Source of the DNA: Anaerolineales bacterium
GTDB taxonomy: Bacteria; Chloroflexota; Anaerolineae; Anaerolineales; UBA11579
Length of the DNA stretch: 64,000 bases
Reading direction: 5' to 3'
NCBI GenBank assembly: GCA_026129335.1
Contig: JAHCIH010000008.1
Coordinates: forward strand, 1-64,000
Below, in pieces: positions 9,055 to 19,873 of this stretch. The position numbers were made by a program, and so were the translations under genes. The notes beneath the pieces are model-generated. The model searched no databases, was not told where the DNA came from, and saw only the letters and a program-made list of their open reading frames with translations. Position 1 is the stretch's first letter. Every line of letters starts with the position of its first letter.

Positions 9055-9878
9055 ACAACCTGGCACAAAGGCTGCTCTTCACTGTGGTTGCCCTGCCTAC
9101 GGGCATCTTTCTCATCTTCTGGGGCGCCTGGCCTTACGCCATCTTCATCGCCCTCATCCTGGCCCGCGCCGCCTGGGAATACGCCGACCTGTTCCACCTG
9201 GCCCAGGGCAAATCGCTGCGCTGGCTGATGGTCGCCGGGGTCACCGGCATCCTGCTGGTGCGCTTCCTGCTGGGCACCGGCCACGACCATTGGATCCTCG
9301 CCCTGGTCTGTGCCGCGGCGGCCCTCTACCAACTGGTGCAGTACGAGCGCGGCTATGCGAAGGCGGGCAGCGCCTTCGCCGCCATGCTCAGCGGCATCAT
9401 CTACATCGGCCTGATGGGCAGCTACATGCTCATCTTGCGTGAAGTGCCCGAGCACGGCGAATGGTGGCTGATGCTCACCGTCTTCGCCGTCATCCTGGCG
9501 GACACCAGCGCCTATTTCTTCGGCATCCGCTTTGGCCGCCGCCGCATGGTGCCTCGGCTGAGCCCCAAGAAAAGCTGGGAGGGTTACGCCGGGGGTCTGG
9601 TCGGGGCAGCGTTGGGCACGCCGGCCTTCGGCCTGCTCTTCCATGTGTTCGGCATGCCTAAGGATGCAGCCTTCAGCGTCGCCAACATGGCTCTGCTGGG
9701 CCTGTGCATCGGCCTGCTCTCGCCGCTGGGCGACCTGACCATCAGCATGATCAAGCGCGAAATGAAGCTAAAGGACACCAGCGATATCCTGCCCGGCCAC
9801 GGCGGCGTATTGGACCGCGCCGATTCATGGCTTTGGGCCTTCCCCATCGGCTATTACTTGGCGTTGTATTTGAGCTGA
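9051..9878 (+). CDS. cdsA: Phosphatidate cytidylyltransferase
   Basis: A 275-residue polytopic membrane enzyme converting phosphatidic acid and CTP to CDP-diacylglycerol. About seven hydrophobic segments are seen, ending in the family signature SxxKRExKxKDTSDILPGHGG...DRxDS (here from SMIKREMKLKD to RADSW). It is translationally coupled to uppS through ATGA, the usual frr-uppS-cdsA arrangement. The start inside the overlap gives a normal family length. Confidence 0.94.
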   Translation: MNNLAQRLLFTVVALPTGIFLIFWGAWPYAIFIALILARAAWEYADLFHLAQGKSLRWLMVAGVTGILLVRFLLGTGHDHWILALVCAAAALYQLVQYERGYAKAGSAFAAMLSGIIYIGLMGSYMLILREVPEHGEWWLMLTVFAVILADTSAYFFGIRFGRRRMVPRLSPKKSWEGYAGGLVGAALGTPAFGLLFHVFGMPKDAAFSVANMALLGLCIGLLSPLGDLTISMIKREMKLKDTSDILPGHGGVLDRADSWLWAFPIGYYLALYLS

Positions 9879-9889
9879 CAGGCATTTTG

Positions 9890-11899
9890 ATGCGTCCCCA
9901 CATTTGGCTGCTGATAATTTTGCTGGCTTTCATTTTCGCCTTGTACACGGGGGCAGCCGGCGTGGATTTTGGCACGCAATGGGACCAGAACATTATCAAG
10001 GGACACGTCAACAAATACGTCCGTACTGGGAATATTCTGCCGGGCGAGTATCACTATCCACCGGGACCCAGTTACATTGCCGCTACGACGACTATTCCCT
10101 ACGCTTTGCCTTTTGTGCTGCGCTATGGCACCAACTGGGTGCCGACTCAAAACTACCTGCTGAGTGAGGTGCTCCAAAACCCCAACCAGGCCTTTTTGCT
10201 CAATCTTAGGCGAGTATTCGTGTTCTTCACTTCCGGTGCCGTATTGTGGGCCGGGCTGGCCGCTGGCCAACGAGACCGGCTAGCCGGAGTGGTAGCGGCA
10301 GCACTTTTGGCTTTCTCCTGGGAAGTCAACTATCAATCGCGGTTTGTGCACCCAGACGGGCCGACCATGCAATTTGTCGCCTTGGTCCTATTTTTAGGCT
10401 TCATGGCTTTTTATAAAGCAAGGCCCTTCTCCCCTCAGGTATGGCTCTATCTAGCCGCAGTGGCCAGCGCAATCGCCACAGCAACCAAATACACCGCGGG
10501 GATTTCCCTGCTAACTGTCCTGTTGCTGGCATTCATCGTTTGGAGAAGAGAGGTTTTGCCCCTCACCCAACTATGGCTGCGATGGGCTGGCTTGTCTCTA
10601 GTTTTTGGGCTGGCCTTTCTGCTGCTCGTCCCCGGTGTGCTGCTTGAACAGGATTTGTTCTTGACTCAAGTGGTTGCCGACCGCGTCATTTATGCATCCG
10701 GCCACGGCTTGCAGACTGTAGAGGCGGGGTGGGACTATTTGAGCCGGGTGCTCGTCTACTTGTTCGCAGTCAGCTTCTCGCCCTATCCCGTCTTGGCCCT
10801 GATGGTCACTGCACTTATGTTGCTGGGCGCATATGTTTTGCTTGTATCAGACAACCGAGAAGAACGCTGGTTGGGCTTGATTTTGTTTGGCGTGCCGACC
10901 CTGTACATCCTGTTCCTGGCAACCCATAGGGTTCTATTTGTGCGCAACCTACTTCAAGTGTTGCCCAGCTTGGCCATGTTGGCTGGGTTTGGTTTCCGCT
11001 GGATTGTTGGCGCATTTAGCAAGGTGTCACGAGGCTGGCAGCTTGCCCCCATGGTAGCGCTGATCATCTTGTTAGGCTTCAACAGTTATTGGATAACTGA
11101 TGCATTGCGGACTATTCAAATGCGTCATTCAGATATCTTTATCTATCAGGCACTGGATTACATCGCAGGGCATCCGGAGCAACAAATATATGTCACCCCG
11201 GCTGCTGCTGCGATCCTGAACGGACACACACTGCCGCCCAACCTGACTATTCAAAAATCCGGATCAGAAACTCTTGTTCTTTTTGCCTATCTTGCCGATG
11301 TGTTTGACAAGTATGAAGGCAGTTGGCCAGTGAATGCGCTTGGTGCCAGTCCGCTGATTTTCGGCCCAAAGGAAATCAATATGGATTGGTATGCCAGCTG
11401 GCCCGGAGTAGAACGCCTAGTGTTGGCTTCTCCACAGCTTGCCTGGGAGGCCGGTCGAAGATTCGATCCCGAACAGAGGCCAGCCGAGATACTACCCGCG
11501 CAACACTACAGCGGGTTATTGACTCGTAGTGGCCAACAATTGATGTTGGAAAGAAAAGATGCTCCAACTCTCTTCATCATGAATTCAGCCAATCCGAAAA
11601 TTCTTCTCGAACTATGGCCTTTGTTGCACCAGCAAGTTTCAGTAACAGCTCATCCGCACAGCCAGTCACGGATTGAAGATGTTTACGTGCTTTCCATAAA
11701 TGGTAAAGAGATTTTGCTAAGAGAACAATTGCGCGATGAATACAGCTTCAGCAGATTTTCCCTGCACTTGACCCACGAGCAGAAAGAATGCCTGCGCCTT
11801 GCGCTCGGCGATGCCAACTATCGCTCCTTAGAAGATCACTGGTATAGCTTTATGGAATATCCTGAACAATTACAAGTGGCAGTTGCTTGTGCTGGTTAA
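9890..11899 (+). CDS. GT39/ArnT-like membrane glycosyltransferase
   Basis: A 669-residue membrane protein with about 11-12 hydrophobic helices in the first 430 residues, then a soluble domain. The N-terminal loop (DFGTQWDQNIIKGHVNKY, with acidic residues) and FVHPDGPTMQF resemble the lipid-linked-sugar glycosyltransferases of the GT39/PMT (GT-C) fold. Such enzymes use polyprenyl-phosphate sugars, which fits its position next to uppS and cdsA. Codon use is clearly more AT-rich than in cdsA and glpX on either side, suggesting separate acquisition. The start has only a weak AGG sequence upstream. Acceptor and sugar are unknown. Confidence 0.65.
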   Translation: MRPHIWLLIILLAFIFALYTGAAGVDFGTQWDQNIIKGHVNKYVRTGNILPGEYHYPPGPSYIAATTTIPYALPFVLRYGTNWVPTQNYLLSEVLQNPNQAFLLNLRRVFVFFTSGAVLWAGLAAGQRDRLAGVVAAALLAFSWEVNYQSRFVHPDGPTMQFVALVLFLGFMAFYKARPFSPQVWLYLAAVASAIATATKYTAGISLLTVLLLAFIVWRREVLPLTQLWLRWAGLSLVFGLAFLLLVPGVLLEQDLFLTQVVADRVIYASGHGLQTVEAGWDYLSRVLVYLFAVSFSPYPVLALMVTALMLLGAYVLLVSDNREERWLGLILFGVPTLYILFLATHRVLFVRNLLQVLPSLAMLAGFGFRWIVGAFSKVSRGWQLAPMVALIILLGFNSYWITDALRTIQMRHSDIFIYQALDYIAGHPEQQIYVTPAAAAILNGHTLPPNLTIQKSGSETLVLFAYLADVFDKYEGSWPVNALGASPLIFGPKEINMDWYASWPGVERLVLASPQLAWEAGRRFDPEQRPAEILPAQHYSGLLTRSGQQLMLERKDAPTLFIMNSANPKILLELWPLLHQQVSVTAHPHSQSRIEDVYVLSINGKEILLREQLRDEYSFSRFSLHLTHEQKECLRLALGDANYRSLEDHWYSFMEYPEQLQVAVACAG

Positions 11900-11912
11900 C
11901 CAACCGTAAAGA

Positions 11913-12911
11913 ATGGTGGCAAAGATGAACAACCAAGAACCCTCGCGCAACCTGGCCATGGAATTGGTGAGAGTGACCGAGGCGGCGGCGCTCTCGGCGG
12001 CGCGCTTCATGGGCCGCGACGATCGCAAGGCCGGCGACCAGGCCGCGGTAGACGGCATGCGCCTGGTGCTCAACAGCATTGAGATGAATGGCATCATCGT
12101 CATCGGCGAGGGCGAGAAAGACGAGGCGCCCATGCTGTACAACGGCGAGATGCTGGGCAGCGGTCAGCCGCCGGACGTGGACATTGCCGTGGACCCCATC
12201 GACGGCACCCGCCCGCTGGCCGAGGGTCGACTGAACTCCATCGCCACCGTATCCGTGGCGCCGCGCGGCACCATGTTCGACCCCGGCCCCTTCGTGTACA
12301 TGGACAAGATCGCCGTCGGCCCGGCAGCCAAAGGCGCCATCCATGTGGACTGGTCAGTGGAGGACAATTTGAACGCCATCGCCAAAGCCACGGGCAAGCG
12401 CATCCAGGATTTGGTGGTGGTCATGCTCGATCGCCCGCGCCACAATGAGCTGAAGGCCGAGGTGCGCCGCTGTGGAGCGCGCATCCGCATGATCGACGAC
12501 GGCGATGTGGCCGGAGCGCTGATGACCGCCTGGCCGGATGCCGGTATCGATGTGCTGATGGGCATCGGCGGCACGCCCGAGGGTGTGCTGGCCGCCTGCG
12601 CCCTGCGCGCCATGGGCGGCGAGATCCAGGGCAAGCTGTATGCCCGCAACGACGACGAACTGCGCCGCGGCCAGGAAATGGGCTACGACTTCGAAAAAGT
12701 GCTCACCATGGACGACCTGGTTTCGTCTGAGGATGTCTTCTTCGCCGCCACCGGCATCACCGACGGCGAACTGCTCGACGGAGTCAAATACTTCCCCAAC
12801 GGGGCGCGCACCCACAGCCTGGTGGTGCGCGGCATGACCGGCACCGTGCGCCAGGTGATCGCCACCCACAGCCTGGACAAGCTGGAGAAGATCAGCCCGC
12901 TGGATTATTAG
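11913..12911 (+). CDS. glpX: Fructose-1,6-bisphosphatase class II
   Basis: A 332-residue GlpX-type phosphatase of gluconeogenesis. The metal-binding signature VDPIDGTRPLAEGR (about residues 93-106), GEGEKDEAPMLYNGE near residue 73, the GIGGTPEGVLAACALRAMGG loop and TGITDGELLDGVKY are all present. The ATG at 11925 (MNNQEP) is an alternative start; neither start has a strong Shine-Dalgarno. It stands 13 nt after the glycosyltransferase and 9 nt before acs, so transcription with acs is likely: acetate activation and sugar synthesis side by side. Confidence 0.95.
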   Translation: MVAKMNNQEPSRNLAMELVRVTEAAALSAARFMGRDDRKAGDQAAVDGMRLVLNSIEMNGIIVIGEGEKDEAPMLYNGEMLGSGQPPDVDIAVDPIDGTRPLAEGRLNSIATVSVAPRGTMFDPGPFVYMDKIAVGPAAKGAIHVDWSVEDNLNAIAKATGKRIQDLVVVMLDRPRHNELKAEVRRCGARIRMIDDGDVAGALMTAWPDAGIDVLMGIGGTPEGVLAACALRAMGGEIQGKLYARNDDELRRGQEMGYDFEKVLTMDDLVSSEDVFFAATGITDGELLDGVKYFPNGARTHSLVVRGMTGTVRQVIATHSLDKLEKISPLDY

Positions 12912-12920
12912 GAGGCCCGC

Positions 12921-14842
<1,922 letters not shown>

Positions 14843-14843
<1 letters not shown>

Positions 14844-15214
14844 TGAGCATTTCCGGCTTGCATCACCTGGTGCTGTTCTGCGCCGACACGGAGCGCTCCC
14901 GCCAGTTCTACGAAGCGCTCGGCTTCAGCTACCTGCGCGGCTACGACGGCATGCACTGGTTCTCGCTGGGCGACGCCGAGCTGATGCTGCACCCAGCCGA
15001 TCCCGGGCAGAAGAGCGGCCTGCCCGCGATCCACTTCGCCACGCCGGATGTGGATGCGCTGTTCGCCAGGGCGCGGGCCGCCGGCCTGCAGCCGGTCGAC
15101 CACCAGAACCCTAGCGCGGCGATGACTGAGCCCGTCGTGCGCCCCTGGGGCGACCGCGAGTTCGAGCTGCTCGACCCGGATGGCCATGTGCTGGCCTTCA
15201 CCCAGGTGGGCTGA
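14843..15214 (+). CDS. VOC (glyoxalase/bleomycin resistance) family protein
   Basis: A 123-residue single vicinal-oxygen-chelate domain: LHHLVLFCADTERSRQFYEALGF at the N-terminus, the central FATPDVDALFARARAAG helix and the C-terminal WGDREFELLDPDGHVLAF, which carries the usual metal-ligand Glu. It is fused to acs by a TGATG overlap. Substrate unknown; members include glyoxalases, epimerases, dioxygenases and antibiotic-binding proteins. Confidence 0.82.
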
Positions 15215-15222
15215 TCACAAAA

Positions 15223-15251
15223 TTGACAGCCGCGGGGGCGGGTGGTATATT
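15223..15251 (+). promoter_or_regulatory. Sigma70-type promoter of metK
   Basis: TTGACA (15223-15228), a 17-bp spacer and TATATT (15246-15251). The predicted transcription start near 15258 leaves a leader of about 240 nt that contains the SAM riboswitch and a terminator. Confidence 0.8.
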
Positions 15252-15324
15252 TCCCCGCTGACAACCGAATAGCAGCCCCGCGTTAAACTTTTTGGGCGTC
15301 GTAAGGCGACCTTAAAGTAGCGCA

Positions 15325-15424
15325 CTTATCCAGAGAGGCGAAGGGATCCGGCCCTGTGAAGCCTCGGCAACCGCGTGAAAGCGCATGGTGCCAACTCCGG
15401 CAGAAGAAATTTCTGGAAGATGAG
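15325..15424 (+). promoter_or_regulatory. SAM-I riboswitch (S-box)
   Basis: Conserved S-box elements appear in order: CTTATC starting P1, CAGAGAGGCGAAGGGA, CCCTGTGAAGCC, CGGCAACC, GGTGCCAACTCC and a closing GATGAG that pairs with the P1 5' strand (15325-15330 with 15419-15424). It precedes metK, the gene for SAM synthetase, the classical S-box target. SAM binding should stabilise P1 and leave the terminator at 15445 free to form. The boundaries are from the P1 pairing. Confidence 0.92.
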
Positions 15425-15444
15425 AGGGTGTACAAGCAATCTTT

Positions 15445-15480
15445 GTGCCCTTTCACGCTGCGAAAGGGCACATTCTTTTA
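15445..15480 (+). terminator. Riboswitch expression-platform terminator
   Basis: A perfect 10-bp stem, GTGCCCTTTC (15445-15454) with GAAAGGGCAC (15462-15471), a 7-nt loop, then ATTCTTTTA. It lies 20 nt after the aptamer and 20 nt before metK, as expected for transcription control by SAM. Confidence 0.8.
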
Positions 15481-15500
15481 AGACGGAGGTATCAAGTTCA

Positions 15501-16712
<1,212 letters not shown>

Positions 16713-16722
16713 CGTTTCTGTA

Positions 16723-16744
16723 GGGGCGGGTTGCAACCCGCCCC
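16723..16744. repeat. Short GC-rich inverted repeat after metK
   Basis: GGGGCGGGTTG and CAACCCGCCCC form a perfect 22-bp palindrome. It has no T-tract and lies 13 bp before a proper terminator, so it may only strengthen 3'-end formation or be a dispersed palindromic repeat. Confidence 0.5.
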
Positions 16745-16756
16745 ACCCATAACAAC

Positions 16757-16788
16757 AAAGCCCCGCCTTCCGGCGGGGCTTTTGTTTT
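16757..16788. terminator. Bidirectional intrinsic terminator between metK and trxA
   Basis: An 11-bp stem AAAGCCCCGCC/GGCGGGGCTTT with a TTCC loop, followed on the plus strand by TTTTGTTTTT and on the minus strand by TTTGTTGTT. It separates the convergent metK and thioredoxin genes. Confidence 0.88.
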
Positions 16789-17112
16789 TCAGGCGTGGGC
16801 GGCCAGCTTCTCGGCGATGCGCTCTTTGGGCTGCAAGCCCACCATGCGCTCAGCCTCCTGGCCATCTTTGAACAGAATCGTGGTTGGGAGGCCGAGCACC
16901 TGGTAGTCCGCGGCGATCTGGCTGGCCTCGTCGGCATCCAGTTTGGCGAACTTCACCCGTCCGTCCCATTCAGCGGCCAGCTGCTCCAGAATCGGCTCCA
17001 GCACCTTGCAGGGCTGGCACCAGGCGGCGCCGAACTCCAGCAGCACGGGCTGGCCGGCCTGGAGCACATCGCTTTCGAAGTTGTCAGAGGTCACGGGGTG
17101 CAGTTTGCTCAT
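16789..17112 (-). CDS. trxA: Thioredoxin
   Basis: A 107-residue thioredoxin-fold protein. The active site is AAWCQPCKVLEP, i.e. WCQPC instead of the usual WCGPC, and the cis-Pro loop is VLGLPTTILF. It reduces protein disulfides in the cytoplasm; the Gln between the cysteines may shift its redox potential. The start at 17112 gives the normal family length and lies 6 nt after a -10 box of a well-formed promoter with no Shine-Dalgarno, so the mRNA is probably leaderless. Confidence 0.88.
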   Translation of the reverse strand: MSKLHPVTSDNFESDVLQAGQPVLLEFGAAWCQPCKVLEPILEQLAAEWDGRVKFAKLDADEASQIAADYQVLGLPTTILFKDGQEAERMVGLQPKERIAEKLAAHA

Positions 17113-17118
17113 GGGCTG

Positions 17119-17147
17119 ATGGTAGCAAGGCGACGAGGCGCTGTCAA
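17119..17147 (-). promoter_or_regulatory. Promoter of trxA (leaderless type)
   Basis: On the minus strand, TTGACA (17147-17142), a 17-bp spacer and TACCAT (17124-17119), then only CAGCCC before the ATG at 17112. Transcription would start at or next to the start codon. Confidence 0.75.
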
Positions 17148-17160
17148 GCCGGCGGGCGCA

Positions 17161-17188
17161 TTGACCTTTGCCGCCCGCGTGATAAAAT
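17161..17188 (+). promoter_or_regulatory. Promoter of tRNA-Lys
   Basis: TTGACC (17161-17166), a 16-bp spacer and TAAAAT (17183-17188), ending 10 nt before the mature 5' end of the tRNA. Confidence 0.65.
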
Positions 17189-17198
17189 CGCTTCTCGC

Positions 17199-17270
17199 GG
17201 GCGCGTAGCTCAATGGCAGAGCAGTGGCCTTTTAAGCCAACGGTTGAAGGTTCGAGTCCTTCCGCGCTCA
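17199..17270 (+). tRNA. tRNA-Lys (anticodon UUU)
   Basis: A complete cloverleaf can be drawn: acceptor GGGCGCG with CGCGCTC (one G-U), D-stem GCTC/GAGC, anticodon loop CTTTTAA with anticodon TTT at positions 34-36, a 5-nt variable loop and T-arm GAAGG-TTCGAGT-CCTTC. The first anticodon-stem pair is a G-A mismatch. The discriminator is A and CCA is not encoded. It is followed directly by an intrinsic terminator. Confidence 0.93.
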
Positions 17271-17272
17271 TC

Positions 17273-17296
17273 AAATCCCTCGTTGAGGGATTTTTG
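17273..17296 (+). terminator. Terminator after tRNA-Lys
   Basis: A 9-bp stem AAATCCCTC/GAGGGATTT with a GTT loop, continuing into TTGTCT, 2 nt after the tRNA 3' end. Confidence 0.75.
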
Positions 17297-17387
17297 TCTC
17301 TATGGGGCAGCTGCTTATTACGTTAAAATACAAGCAACTTCCCGGTTCAAGGAGCCGCTTGACAACCCATAGAGAGGCAATCAGCAC

Positions 17388-18473
17388 ATGAATCGTCACG
17401 ACCTGGCTTTGCTGCAGCAAATGAGAGGGTATCCGGCAGTCACCATCACCCTCCCCACCCATCGAACCTCCCCTGAAAACAAGCAAGATCCCGTTCGGTT
17501 GAGGAACCTGATCGGCCAGGCGAGCGAACGCCTGCTCTCCGAGGTCTCCAAACGCGAGGCCGACCCGCTGCTGGCGCGCCTGACCGCGCTGGGGGAAGAA
17601 GTCGATTTCATCAACGCCCAGGACGGCTTGGTGCTGTTCGCCAACCAAGACTTTGCCCGCATGGTGTACCTCCCATTCACGCTGAAAGAGCGCGTGGTGG
17701 TGGACGAAACCTTCTTCACCCGCGACCTGGTCTTTGCCCTCAACCGCACGCCGCGTTATTGGGTCTTGTCGCTCAGCGAAAAACCCACCCGCTTGTACGA
17801 GGGCAGCAAACAGGAGCTGGTCGAGATCAAAGAAGACGGCTTCCCCATGACGCACACCGGCCCTGGTGGCGAAGCCTCGCTGCCCGGCGGCTACGGCGTG
17901 AGCCGCTCGGCCCATCGCGACGAACGCCACCGCCAATTCTTCCGCCAAGTGGACGCCGCTCTGAAGACCTTCCTGGCCGACGATCCGCTGCCGCTGGCCG
18001 TGGTCGGTGTGGACCGCTTCCAGGCCTTCTTCAACGAAGTCAGCCAACACAAAGATGCGGTGGTGGCCACGCTCACCGGCAACCACGACAAGACCAGCCC
18101 GCATGAACTGGCCAAGCTGGTCTGGCCGCTGGTCAAAGAAGGTCTCGCCAAGGAACGCGAAAAGATTTTCGCCGAGTTGGAGAAGGCCGTCGGCGAGCGC
18201 CGGGTCACCTCCACCATTGGCGAGGTCTGGCGCAAGGCGGTGGACGGCCGCGGCCACATCCTGGTCGTCGAGGAAGATTTCCATTACCCGGCCGTGCTGG
18301 ACGAGAGCGGCCGCCACCTGAAAGCCGCGGACGACCCCCAAGCCCCCGGCGTGATCGACGACGCGGTGGACGATGTGATCGAAGAAGTGCTGCGCAATCA
18401 AGGGCGCGTCGTCTTCGTGGACAACGGCACACTGGACGTGCACCAGCGCATCGCACTGATCCTGCGCTATTGA
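17388..18473 (+). CDS. Bacterial archaeo-eukaryotic release factor-like protein (baeRF family 3 type)
   Basis: A 361-residue soluble protein matching the bacterial eRF1-like (baeRF) pattern: an N-terminal ALLQQMRGYPAVTITLPTH domain, a middle domain with a Gly-rich loop (GPGGEASLPGGYG, residues 158-170) followed by HRDERHRQFFRQVD, and a C-terminal Pelota/L7Ae-like domain ending GRVVFVDNGTL. The loop lies where eRF1 has its catalytic GGQ, but reads GGE and GGY here, so classical peptide release is doubtful. Proposed roles for baeRFs are in ribosome rescue or regulation; none is proven here. AGAGAGG lies upstream of the start; a strong terminator follows. Confidence 0.72.
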   Translation: MNRHDLALLQQMRGYPAVTITLPTHRTSPENKQDPVRLRNLIGQASERLLSEVSKREADPLLARLTALGEEVDFINAQDGLVLFANQDFARMVYLPFTLKERVVVDETFFTRDLVFALNRTPRYWVLSLSEKPTRLYEGSKQELVEIKEDGFPMTHTGPGGEASLPGGYGVSRSAHRDERHRQFFRQVDAALKTFLADDPLPLAVVGVDRFQAFFNEVSQHKDAVVATLTGNHDKTSPHELAKLVWPLVKEGLAKEREKIFAELEKAVGERRVTSTIGEVWRKAVDGRGHILVVEEDFHYPAVLDESGRHLKAADDPQAPGVIDDAVDDVIEEVLRNQGRVVFVDNGTLDVHQRIALILRY

Positions 18474-18490
18474 AGCCGGGCTATAAAACG

Positions 18491-18525
18491 AAATCCCTAG
18501 CTTTGCTGGGGATTTTTTGTTTTTA
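18491..18525 (+). terminator. Terminator after the baeRF gene
   Basis: An 11-bp stem AAATCCCTAGC/GCTGGGGATTT (one G-U pair) with a TTT loop, then TTTGTTTTT. Confidence 0.9.
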
Positions 18526-18585
18526 TAGCGGCGACCGCTATCCAAAATTGTGTCCATGACAGTCTACATTTAGCGGAGATAATCA

Positions 18586-18597
18586 AGGAGGGAGGGT
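18586..18597 (+). repeat. Left arm of a 12-bp inverted repeat flanking 18609-19031
   Basis: AGGAGGGAGGGT; its exact reverse complement lies at 19052-19063, on the other side of the AT-richer membrane-protein gene. No target duplication was recognised. Confidence 0.4.
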
Positions 18598-18608
18598 TTG
18601 ATAGTCGT

Positions 18609-19031
18609 TTAGGTGAACAAACTGTGAAGAAGAGTGGAAATTTGAATAACGGTTTCAGTGATTATTCTGGCTGCTTCTCCGTTTCTGTTTATCTCTATGG
18701 TGGGGAACCCAAATGCCTCTGCAAGGAATGGAAAGGCTGTTGGCCAGAGGAAACCCTCTTTCAAGTAGGTAAACAAATCAAGGAACTCAAGTACCTCATC
18801 CTTGCCAGCAGCGACTTTGGCGGAATAGGCAGTGCCTAGAGCCAAGGCGGCTATGATGAACAAAAGTACGGGAGTCCTGATGCCGATGTCAGCACTTTGG
18901 AATACTTGAAAGGATCCCCAAACTCCAACAACTCCCAAAAGCCAGCAAATCGAGCCAACCAGAAACTGCTTGCCCTTGAGTACCGGAGTTCTTGAAACAG
19001 TGCTAATCGAAGTGCCAAGCGCTTTAAACAT
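18609..19031 (-). CDS. Small hypothetical membrane protein
   Basis: A 140-residue protein with two clear hydrophobic helices (about residues 20-45 and 52-72) and an amphipathic or third segment near 90-110. No family recognised. GGGAGG lies 8 nt before the ATG. Base composition is lower in GC than the neighbours, and a 12-bp inverted repeat (18586-18597 and 19052-19063) brackets the gene, so it may be a recent acquisition. It is flanked by the baeRF terminator on one side and the FrnE gene on the other. Confidence 0.55.
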   Translation of the reverse strand: MFKALGTSISTVSRTPVLKGKQFLVGSICWLLGVVGVWGSFQVFQSADIGIRTPVLLFIIAALALGTAYSAKVAAGKDEVLEFLDLFTYLKEGFLWPTAFPFLAEAFGFPTIEINRNGEAARIITETVIQISTLLHSLFT

Positions 19032-19051
19032 TTTTTGCCTCCCAGGGTAAC

Positions 19052-19063
19052 ACCCTCCCTCCT
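19052..19063 (-). repeat. Right arm of the 12-bp inverted repeat
   Basis: ACCCTCCCTCCT, the reverse complement of 18586-18597. It also lies in the 5' leader of the 18609-19031 gene, so similarity to Shine-Dalgarno sequence may be a trivial explanation. Confidence 0.4.
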
Positions 19064-19160
19064 GTCGGGAAGTCTAAAGCAAGTCACTGACCGAAGTATG
19101 AACAAATTATTGAGACGGAGTTCCTGCTCCCTTCGAGTGGTGACGGCCGACGGCCAGGCA

Positions 19161-19811
19161 CTAAACAGCCTGCGGATGCAATTCCATCCACACCTGCTGC
19201 AAGACCTGGCGGAATGCGCCGGTGCCCTGCGCACCGGATACGGCGTATTTGCCCTCAAAGACGAAGAACGGCACGCCGTGTATGCCCAGTTGGGCGGCCC
19301 GAGTGATATCGGCCTGCACTTCAGCGGCGAACTGGTCGCTGGCCAGGGCGGCGCGGGCTTCCTCGGCATCCAGGCCGGCTTCGCCGGCCAGCTTGACCAG
19401 CGTTTCAGTGTCCGCGGTGTTCAAGCCATCGGTGAAGTAGGCCTTGAACAAGCGCGCCAGCATCTCTTCCTGCTTGCCGTGGGTCGCGGCAAAATGCGCC
19501 AGCCGGTGCGCATCAAAGGTGTTCACCGGCAGCGCATCTTTGTAGTTCATCGTCAACCCGGCGGCCGCGAACATTCCGGCCACCTGCTGGTTCAGGCTCT
19601 CGGCCCGTTCCACCGAGAAACCCTTCTTGTCCGCCAGCATCTCGTTCAGAGACTGCTTGGTTTCCAGCGGCGCATCCGGGTCCAGCTGGAAACTGTGGTG
19701 GGTCACCTGCACGCTGTGTTTGTGTTCAAAGGCGGCCAGCGCCTGGTTCAGCTGGGTGGTGCCCAGGTAGCAAAACGGGCAGCCGATGTCGCTCCAGATA
19801 TCTATATTCAT
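19161..19811 (-). CDS. DsbA-family oxidoreductase, FrnE type
   Basis: A 216-residue thioredoxin-fold protein with an inserted helical domain. DIGCPFCYLG at residues 8-17 gives the CPFC redox site; the cis-Pro loop is GIHGVPFFVF and the end has AVSGAQGTGAF, both FrnE/2-hydroxychromene-2-carboxylate isomerase family hallmarks. No signal peptide is seen, so it acts in the cytoplasm, probably as a disulfide isomerase or oxidoreductase. AAGGAAC precedes the start. Confidence 0.85.
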   Translation of the reverse strand: MNIDIWSDIGCPFCYLGTTQLNQALAAFEHKHSVQVTHHSFQLDPDAPLETKQSLNEMLADKKGFSVERAESLNQQVAGMFAAAGLTMNYKDALPVNTFDAHRLAHFAATHGKQEEMLARLFKAYFTDGLNTADTETLVKLAGEAGLDAEEARAALASDQFAAEVQADITRAAQLGIHGVPFFVFEGKYAVSGAQGTGAFRQVLQQVWMELHPQAV

Positions 19812-19873
19812 CGAGGTTCCTTGTGGTTTCTTGTTGAGTTCTGACGCGTTGAAAGGGCTCTATCCTACCCGGC

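Noticed and set aside
16723..16744. Palindrome after metK as a separate terminator
   Set aside because: Lacks a T-tract; the following hairpin at 16757-16788 is the better terminator.
17358..17363. TTGACA just upstream of the baeRF gene as a -35
   Set aside because: No -10-like hexamer at 16-18 bp, where the start codon itself lies; TAAAAT further upstream is more likely.
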